Source of the DNA: an uncultured Clostridia bacterium
GTDB taxonomy: Bacteria; Bacillota; Clostridia; Lachnospirales; Lachnospiraceae
Assembly (NCBI GenBank): GCA_947304065.1
Contig: CAMZAI010000115.1
Coordinates: 1 to 8,713, forward strand
DNA: 8,713 nt
Direction of reading: 5' to 3'
This document shows, piece after piece, positions 3,882 through 8,713 of the stretch. The notes below the pieces were generated by a model, which was not told the DNA's origin, ran no database searches, and saw only the letters and a program-made list of their open reading frames with translations. Every line of letters starts with the position of its first letter. Position 1 is the stretch's first letter. Position numbers and translations under genes: made by a program.

Positions 3882-5708
3882 TTGAAAAACAGCAGATACA
3901 AAGGCCTGGTTTTTTATCTCGTAGTGCTGGCGGTGGTGATGCTGGCGCTCTATCTTTCCGACAGTCTTGCGGGAAGCGGAACGAGCGTATACAGCTACCA
4001 GGAATTCGAAGCCGCGGCACAGAAAAATCAGGTCTACAGTGTGGCCATTGAACCGAACGAGGAGGTTCCGACCGGAACCGTAACGGTTACCCTGATCTCG
4101 GGTCAGAAGGGCAGATTCTACTGCTCGGATGTTAAGGAGATCGAGGCGGTAGCGAGAGACAATGCCATCCCTTACACAATGGGCAAGATCTCAAAGCCCA
4201 ACTGGTTCCTTACGGATGTGCTTCCGTACATCATCCTTCTCGTGGTATTTGTCGTAATGTTCACGATGATCACCGGACAGGCGGGCGGCGGCAACAATTC
4301 CAAGATGATGAACTTCGGCAAGTCCAGGGCAAAGCTCGCGAAGGACATGTCAAAGCGTTTCAATTTCGGTTCGGTAGCGGGACTTAAGGAAGAAAAGGAA
4401 GATCTCGAGGAGCTCGTTGATTTCCTCCGTGACCCCGCGAAGTATACAAGGCTCGGAGCGCGTATCCCGAAGGGCGTACTGCTCGAGGGCCCTCCCGGAA
4501 CAGGTAAGACATTGCTCGCGAAGGCGGTTGCCGGTGAAGCCGGAGTTCCGTTCTTCTCGATCTCGGGTTCCGATTTCGTTGAGATGTTCGTCGGCGTCGG
4601 CGCATCGCGTGTGCGTGACCTTTTCGACGACGCGAAGAAAAACTCGCCCTGTATCGTATTCATTGACGAGATAGACGCCGTAGCGCGCAGGCGCGGTACC
4701 GGTATGGGCGGCGGCCATGACGAAAGAGAGCAGACGCTCAACCAGCTGCTCGTAGAGATGGACGGTTTCGGCATCAACGAGGGCATTATCGTTCTCGCAG
4801 CCACAAACCGTGTTGATATCCTCGATCCCGCGATCATGAGACCCGGCCGTTTCGACCGCAAGATCGTAGTCGGAAGACCCGATGTCAAGGGACGCGAGGA
4901 GATCCTGAAGATCCATGTAAAGGACAAGCCTCTCGGCGAGGACGTAGATCTTCAGCAGGTGGCTCAAACCACGGCCGGCTTTACCGGAGCGGATCTTGAG
5001 AACCTGATGAACGAGGCCGCGATCGCGGCGGCGAAGGATAACCGCAAATATATCTGCGCAGAAGATGTAAAGAAGAGCTTTATCAAGGTAGGTATCGGCA
5101 CCGAGCGCAAGAGCCGCGTGATCTCCGACAAGGAAAAGAAGATCACGGCTTATCACGAGGCCGGGCATGCGATACTGTTCCATGTGCTTCCCGATGTGGG
5201 ACCCGTTTATACGGTTTCGATCATTCCCACCGGTCAGGGCGCAGCGGGCTATACGATGCCGCTGCCCGATAAGGACGAGATGTTCAACACCAAGGGCCGC
5301 ATGAGACAGGATATCATCGTGGATCTGGGCGGACGCGCAGCCGAGTCGATCATCTTTGACGATATCACGACCGGCGCTTCGCAGGATATCAAGACCGCGA
5401 CGAAGATCGCGCGCAGCATGGTAACGAAGTACGGTTTCTCGGACAATATGGGTCTTGTCAACTATGACAACGAGGACGATGAGGTATTCATCGGACGCGA
5501 CCTGGCTCACACCAGAAGCTACAGCGAGAATGTCGCGAACCTGATCGACGAGGAAGTAAAGGCAATAATCGACGAATGCTACGCCGAGGCGAAGAGGATA
5601 CTGAACGAGCATATTGACGTGCTTCACGCCTGCGCAGCCCTGCTTGTCGAAAAGGAGCGTATTACCAAGGACGAGTTTGAGGCATTATTCACACAGGCAG
5701 AGGGATGA
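3882..5708 (+). CDS. ftsH: ATP-dependent zinc metalloprotease FtsH
   Basis: This 608-residue membrane-anchored AAA+ protease degrades misfolded membrane proteins and regulatory substrates as a hexamer. Membrane segments lie at about 8-26 and 107-129, flanking an extracytoplasmic domain. The AAA module has Walker A GPPGTGKT (203-210), Walker B IVFIDEID, and a second region of homology ending RPGRFDR (320-326), where R320 and R323 are the likely arginine fingers. The protease domain has the zinc motif HEAGH (425-429) and a third ligand, D502, in SQDIKTAT. The start is a TTG at 3882, supported by GGAGG (3869-3873) with an 8-nt spacer and by the family N-terminus; no nearby in-frame ATG exists. 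All catalytic residues are intact and length is normal. It ends the conserved cluster. Confidence 0.97.
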   Translation: MKNSRYKGLVFYLVVLAVVMLALYLSDSLAGSGTSVYSYQEFEAAAQKNQVYSVAIEPNEEVPTGTVTVTLISGQKGRFYCSDVKEIEAVARDNAIPYTMGKISKPNWFLTDVLPYIILLVVFVVMFTMITGQAGGGNNSKMMNFGKSRAKLAKDMSKRFNFGSVAGLKEEKEDLEELVDFLRDPAKYTRLGARIPKGVLLEGPPGTGKTLLAKAVAGEAGVPFFSISGSDFVEMFVGVGASRVRDLFDDAKKNSPCIVFIDEIDAVARRRGTGMGGGHDEREQTLNQLLVEMDGFGINEGIIVLAATNRVDILDPAIMRPGRFDRKIVVGRPDVKGREEILKIHVKDKPLGEDVDLQQVAQTTAGFTGADLENLMNEAAIAAAKDNRKYICAEDVKKSFIKVGIGTERKSRVISDKEKKITAYHEAGHAILFHVLPDVGPVYTVSIIPTGQGAAGYTMPLPDKDEMFNTKGRMRQDIIVDLGGRAAESIIFDDITTGASQDIKTATKIARSMVTKYGFSDNMGLVNYDNEDDEVFIGRDLAHTRSYSENVANLIDEEVKAIIDECYAEAKRILNEHIDVLHACAALLVEKERITKDEFEALFTQAEG

Positions 5709-5711
5709 GCA

Positions 5712-5760
5712 TTGTGCAAAGTGCACAAAAGAGAATAGTAAGTTTTGTTAAGTTTGTGCA
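5712..5760. promoter_or_regulatory. TTGTGCA operator-like repeats
   Basis: TTGTGCA (5712-5718) and TGCACAA (5722-5728) form a perfect inverted repeat with a 3-nt AAG spacer. A third TTGTGCA (5754-5760), extended as TTGTGCACAC, lies 20 nt before the -10 at 5781. Between them TAAGTTTTGT and TAAGTTTGT form a tandem repeat (5739-5757). The layout suggests a two-site repressor or activator operator for the 5781 promoter. The regulator is unknown. Confidence 0.4.
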
Positions 5761-5772
5761 CACTTAATCGCG

Positions 5773-5786
5773 GACTCTGCTATAAT
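5773..5786 (+). promoter_or_regulatory. Extended -10 promoter of candidate sRNA
   Basis: GACTCTGCTATAAT contains a perfect TATAAT (5781-5786) preceded by TGC, a strong extended -10. No canonical -35 is present at 16-18 nt; TTGTGC at 5754 is 21 nt away. Transcription should begin near 5793. The same 14-base block occurs at 855-868 with one difference. Confidence 0.65.
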
Positions 5787-5792
5787 AATACT

Positions 5793-5887
5793 CGTAAACC
5801 CCAATACATTATATAGTTTTTGCTACACCCCATAAGTAACAAAAATACCTTCTCCAAAAAAGGACAGTCGCAAGATTGTCCTTTTTT
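5793..5887 (+). ncRNA. Candidate C-rich small RNA
   Basis: A strong extended -10 is followed about 75 nt later by a complete intrinsic terminator, and no plausible ORF lies between, so the unit predicts a transcript of about 95 nt. Its first hairpin pairs 5817-5822 with 5840-5845 and TAC 5824-5826 with GTA 5836-5838, one mismatch apart, presenting the loop ACCCCATAA (5827-5835). Other unpaired C-rich pieces are AAACCCC (near 5796-5802) and ACCTTCTCC (5847-5855). Exposed C-rich motifs of this kind pair with Shine-Dalgarno sequences in several known Firmicutes sRNAs. Targets are not identified. Alternatively the terminator simply ends the ftsH transcript and the promoter is fortuitous. Confidence 0.5.
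5856..5887 (+). terminator. Intrinsic terminator
   Basis: GGACAGTC (5862-5869) and GATTGTCC (5874-5881) pair with one G-U around a GCAA tetraloop, followed by six T (5882-5887) and preceded by six A (5856-5861). The flanking A/T runs make it bidirectional in principle. It ends the candidate small RNA and any read-through from ftsH. Confidence 0.92.
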
Positions 5888-5916
5888 ACTTTCTAATTTT
5901 CTGTTTCTAAAATTTG

Positions 5917-5949
5917 TGTTATAATATGAACGATGCAGTGCATCGTTCA
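5917..5949 (+). promoter_or_regulatory. Amylase promoter with palindromic operator
   Basis: TGT-TATAAT (5917-5925) is a perfect extended -10. Immediately downstream TGAACGATGCA (5927-5937) and TGCATCGTTCA (5939-5949) form a perfect 23-bp palindrome centred on G5938, covering the expected start site near 5932. A palindrome there is the classic place for a repressor operator, and carbohydrate genes are commonly controlled by LacI-type repressors. That assignment is inference, and no regulator gene is in the window. Confidence 0.55.
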
Positions 5950-5953
5950 ACGA

Positions 5954-5974
5954 GGAAAGCGTGAAACGCTTTTC
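5954..5974. other. Second hairpin in amylase leader
   Basis: GGAAAGCGT (5954-5962) pairs with ACGCTTTTC (5966-5974), nine pairs with one G-U and a GAA loop. It follows the operator-like palindrome by 4 nt and has no terminator T-run beyond the stem. With the palindrome it mirrors the two-hairpin arrangement before hpt. A further TATAAT (5993-5998) follows. Confidence 0.5.
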
Positions 5975-6021
5975 GAGTCGGATCTTTAACTCTATAATCC
6001 CGGATCGAAAAGGCAGCAGGT

Positions 6022-8172
6022 ATGGAATATTATCCCAGTAGTGAACAACAGCAGAACAGGACGGTAAACGAATACTACGCACCCGTGGAGACGATGGCGA
6101 ATTCGAATATCGGATTCATGACCACGCAGTTTATCCGCAGGGCTGTATTCAGCGACGGCACGGCCGAATACCGTTCCCCTATGGAACCCGGACAGAACGA
6201 GCCCGTAAAGCTCCGTATAAGGGTTGCCAAGGGTAACGCATCGGCGGTTGTATGTGTTGTCGGAAGCCGGAGACTTCCCATGGGCGTCGCGTACAGCGAT
6301 CAGCTTTTTGATTACTATGAGTGTACATATACTACAGGGGTAGAAAATGTTTCCTATTATTTCATTATCTGGTGCGGCGACAGATATTACTTCTACAACG
6401 CGGTCGGCGTTACCGAGAATCATGACGAGACCTACGATTTCAAACTGATGCCCGGCTTTAAGACTCCGGACTGGGCAAAGGGCGCGGTCATGTACCAGAT
6501 TTTTACCGACCGTTTTGCCGATGGAGCCAATGACAACCGCACTCTGACCAACGAGTATTTTTACATCGACTGCTATTCGCGCGAGGTGCTCGACTGGAAC
6601 AAGACTCCCGAGAACAACGACGTGGGCATTTTCTACGGCGGCGATCTCAGCGGCGTTCTGAGGAAGCTTGATTATCTGCAGGACCTCGGCATCGAAGTCA
6701 TCTATTTTAACCCGCTTTTCGTTTCCCCTTCCAATCATAAATACGACACGCAGGATTACGACCACATCGATCCTCATTTTACCGTTATCCCGCATGATTA
6801 CGGCGATGTGCTGACCGACGGAGATACGGACAACAGGCATTCCGCACGCTATATCACGAGAGTTACCGATCTGACGAATCTCGAAGCGAGCAACGCATTT
6901 TTTGCGAAGTTCGTCGGCGAATGTCATAAGCGCGGGATCAGGGTCATCCTCGACGGCGTGTTCAATCATTGCGGTTCGTTCAATAAGTGGCTGGACGGCC
7001 AGCATATATATGAGGATGCGATAGGCTTTGAGAAGGGCGCGTACGGACATGCCGACAGCCCTTACCGCAGCTTCTTCAAGTTTAATGACGACAGCTGGCC
7101 CGACAATTACAGCTACGACGGCTGGTGGGGTCATAAGACGCTTCCCAAGCTTAATTACGAGGGCTCGCCCGAGCTGGTGGAATATATACTCAATATCGCG
7201 CGCAAATGGGTTTCCGAGCCTTTCAACTGCGACGGCTGGAGACTTGACGTGGCTGCAGACCTCGGCTATTCCGAGGAGTTCAACCACGAGTTCTGGCGCA
7301 AGTTCCGTACCGCTGTAAAGGAAGCGAATCCCGAGGCCATCATCATTGCCGAGAATTATGAGAACTCCGGCAAGTGGCTGCAGGGCGGTGAATGGGACAG
7401 CATCATGAACTACGAGGCTTTCATGGAGCCCGTAACCTGGTTCCTGACCGGAATGGAGAAGCACAGCGACTTCTTCCGCGAGGACATGTTCCGCAACAAT
7501 GACGCGTTTTTCGGCGCGATGCTGTATCACATGAGCAGGATGAATACACAGAGCCTGCTGACCGCGATGAACCAGCTCTCGAACCACGATCATTCGAGAT
7601 TTATGACGAGGACCAGCAGGAGAATCGGAAGGCTCGCTACCTGCGGACCCGAAGAGGCTTCCTGGGATATCAGGCCCTGGTGCATGCGAGAGGCTATTGT
7701 TATCCAGATGACCTGGCCCGGCGCTCCGTGTGTGTATTACGGCGATGAGGCCGGCGTCTGCGGCTGGACCGATCCCGACAGCAGGAGGACCTATCCCTGG
7801 GGACGCGAGGACCGCGATCTGCTGAATTTCTATAAAGAATTGATCAAAATACACCGCTCGTACGATGCGCTGAAGACCGGCTCGGTCAAGTTCCTCGCAG
7901 GAGACCATGCCGTCATCGTATACGGCCGGTTCAACCAGACCGAGAAGCTTGTGACCATCGTTAATACCGATGATGTTGCGAGAAATATCGACATTCCCGT
8001 ATGGGAGCTCGGTATCGATGACAACGAGACCATGGTGCGCCTGGTCGAGACCTATGACAGCGGTTATAACTTCTTTGCCGAGATGTATCACGCCGAGCGC
8101 GGCGTGATCGCGATGCATCTTGAGCCGCACAGCGCGGTGATATTGAAGAATCTTATGAGGTATCTGCAGTGA
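6022..8172 (+). CDS. GH13 alpha-amylase, neopullulanase/cyclomaltodextrinase type
   Basis: A 716-residue glycoside hydrolase family 13 enzyme acting on alpha-1,4 (and probably alpha-1,6) glucans or maltodextrins. An N-terminal beta-domain (about 30-135, CBM34-like) precedes the TIM barrel and a C-terminal beta-domain (about 640-716). Conserved regions visible are DGVFNH (311-316), LPKLN (374-378, close to the MPKLN of neopullulanases), DGWRLDVA with nucleophile D409, IIIAENYE with acid/base E444, and SNHDHSR with transition-state D523. All three catalytic acids are present. No signal peptide is seen and the N-terminus is polar, so it is probably cytoplasmic and processes imported oligosaccharides. 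The ATG is supported by AAGG 8 nt upstream. It has its own promoter region with a palindromic operator. Exact specificity (neopullulanase, maltogenic amylase or cyclodextrinase) cannot be fixed from sequence. Confidence 0.9.
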   Translation: MEYYPSSEQQQNRTVNEYYAPVETMANSNIGFMTTQFIRRAVFSDGTAEYRSPMEPGQNEPVKLRIRVAKGNASAVVCVVGSRRLPMGVAYSDQLFDYYECTYTTGVENVSYYFIIWCGDRYYFYNAVGVTENHDETYDFKLMPGFKTPDWAKGAVMYQIFTDRFADGANDNRTLTNEYFYIDCYSREVLDWNKTPENNDVGIFYGGDLSGVLRKLDYLQDLGIEVIYFNPLFVSPSNHKYDTQDYDHIDPHFTVIPHDYGDVLTDGDTDNRHSARYITRVTDLTNLEASNAFFAKFVGECHKRGIRVILDGVFNHCGSFNKWLDGQHIYEDAIGFEKGAYGHADSPYRSFFKFNDDSWPDNYSYDGWWGHKTLPKLNYEGSPELVEYILNIARKWVSEPFNCDGWRLDVAADLGYSEEFNHEFWRKFRTAVKEANPEAIIIAENYENSGKWLQGGEWDSIMNYEAFMEPVTWFLTGMEKHSDFFREDMFRNNDAFFGAMLYHMSRMNTQSLLTAMNQLSNHDHSRFMTRTSRRIGRLATCGPEEASWDIRPWCMREAIVIQMTWPGAPCVYYGDEAGVCGWTDPDSRRTYPWGREDRDLLNFYKELIKIHRSYDALKTGSVKFLAGDHAVIVYGRFNQTEKLVTIVNTDDVARNIDIPVWELGIDDNETMVRLVETYDSGYNFFAEMYHAERGVIAMHLEPHSAVILKNLMRYLQ

Positions 8173-8713
8173 CAAAAGCAAAACTGAAACAGATTCTCGG
8201 GCTGCTGGATGAGCATTATCCTCCGCAGCCCTGTTTTTTGGAATATAAGGAGCCTTGGCAGCTGCTGTTCGCGACGATCCTTTCGGCGCAGTGCACGGAC
8301 GCGCGGGTAAATATGGTCACAAGAGACCTGTACGTAAAGTATCCGGATCTCGAGGCTTTTGCGGGCGCGGATCTTGCGGAACTCGAGGAGGACATCCGCT
8401 CGACCGGCTTTTACCATAATAAGGCCCTTCATATAAAGGCGGCGGCGATCGAGCTGCTGAGCCGCTTCGGCGGCGTCCTGCCTTCGGATATAGAGTCCCT
8501 GACCTCGCTCCCGGGCGTGGGCAGAAAAACGGCTAATGTGGTCCGGACGCATATTTTCGGCATACCGAGCATTGTCGTAGATACGCATGTGAAGCGCGTA
8601 TCGAAGCTGCTCGGCATTACGCATACCGACGATCCTGTCAAGGCAGAGTTCGAACTGATGGACATTCTTCCCGAGGATCACTGGAGCGCATGGAACCAGC
8701 AGATCATCACGCA
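8169..8713 (+). CDS. nth: Endonuclease III (partial, runs off window end)
   Basis: Starting at GTG 8169, the frame stays open to the end of the window, giving 181 codons of a protein normally about 210-220 long. It is a base-excision repair glycosylase/AP lyase for oxidised pyrimidines. The helix-hairpin-helix LPGVGRKTANVV carries the catalytic lysine K120, and VDTH carries the catalytic aspartate D138, both at the numbers known for E. coli Nth. ILSAQCTDARVN and DIRSTGFYHNKA are also typical of the family. The C-terminal Cys4 iron-sulphur loop lies beyond the window. The GTG overlaps the amylase TGA as GTGA, and GAGG (8157-8160) inside the amylase end is 8 nt upstream, so the two genes are translationally coupled. 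Confidence 0.95.
   Translation, partial: MTKAKLKQILGLLDEHYPPQPCFLEYKEPWQLLFATILSAQCTDARVNMVTRDLYVKYPDLEAFAGADLAELEEDIRSTGFYHNKALHIKAAAIELLSRFGGVLPSDIESLTSLPGVGRKTANVVRTHIFGIPSIVVDTHVKRVSKLLGITHTDDPVKAEFELMDILPEDHWSAWNQQIIT

Larger units (their letters stand above)
5709..6021. other. Regulatory intergenic region, ftsH to amylase
   Basis: These 313 bases contain no supported protein gene. In order they hold a TTGTGCA inverted repeat, TAAGTTT direct repeats (5739-5757), an extended -10 promoter, a candidate small RNA with intrinsic terminator, a second extended -10 promoter, a perfect palindrome, a hairpin, and a third TATAAT (5993-5998) before the amylase ribosome binding site (AAGG 6010-6013). 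Confidence 0.8.

Noticed and set aside
4350..5627. A 425-codon minus-strand frame inside ftsH
   Set aside because: It is antisense to the conserved AAA and protease domains and has no recognisable motif or ribosome binding site.
5926..5964. 12-codon mini-ORF (ATG to TGA) over the amylase palindrome
   Set aside because: Its ATG lies upstream of the expected transcription start, there is no ribosome binding site, and its codons simply follow the palindrome.
5780..6082. 100-codon minus-strand frame across the ftsH-amylase gap
   Set aside because: It runs through the terminator, both promoters and the palindrome, and has no protein family features.
5992..8181. A 729-codon minus-strand open frame covering the whole amylase
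   Set aside because: It is a shadow of the amylase caused by GC-biased codon use. The plus-strand frame has all GH13 catalytic motifs, while the antisense translation shows no family features.
1..8713. CRISPR array, tRNA or rRNA
   Set aside because: No regularly spaced repeats, no tRNA T-loop/anticodon arrangement and no rRNA-like conserved blocks were seen.

Overview
The window looks like part of a Gram-positive Firmicutes (class Clostridia) chromosome, most likely a member of the Lachnospiraceae. Three observations suggest this: the gene order rqcP-divIC-tilS-hpt-ftsH is a conserved Firmicutes cluster, the promoters are extended -10 types (TGn-TATAAT) with strong purine-rich ribosome binding sites, and core codon usage is moderately GC-rich. 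The family-level placement is inference.

Layout. Positions 1-1080 are an AT-rich, gene-poor accessory stretch. It holds small hairpins, a start-less reading-frame remnant (107-382), a small treble-clef zinc-ribbon protein overlapping that remnant by GTGA (379-738), a stem-loop (760-801), and a striking nested inverted repeat (891-1017) just upstream of the core cluster. From 1112 the sequence becomes a dense, GC-richer rightward cluster: rqcP (ribosome quality control), divIC (cell division), tilS (tRNA-Ile lysidinylation), hpt (purine salvage) and ftsH (membrane AAA+ protease). The sporulation genes that usually interrupt this cluster in spore formers (yabP, yabQ, spoIIE) are absent from their normal slots.

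Positions 5709-6021 form a regulatory intergenic region. It has a TTGTGCA/TGCACAA inverted repeat, an extended -10 promoter, about 95 nt with no ORF ending in a very good intrinsic terminator (a candidate small RNA with unpaired C-rich motifs), and then a second promoter with a perfect palindrome over its start site and a second hairpin. These lead into a cytoplasmic GH13 neopullulanase/cyclomaltodextrinase-type amylase (6022-8172). Endonuclease III (nth) begins inside the amylase stop codon and runs off the window end.

The core genes are ordinary. The interesting material is non-coding: the candidate sRNA, the nested palindrome before rqcP, and a promoter-plus-tandem-hairpin arrangement that occurs before both hpt and the amylase. 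No tRNA, rRNA, CRISPR array or intact mobile element was recognised.
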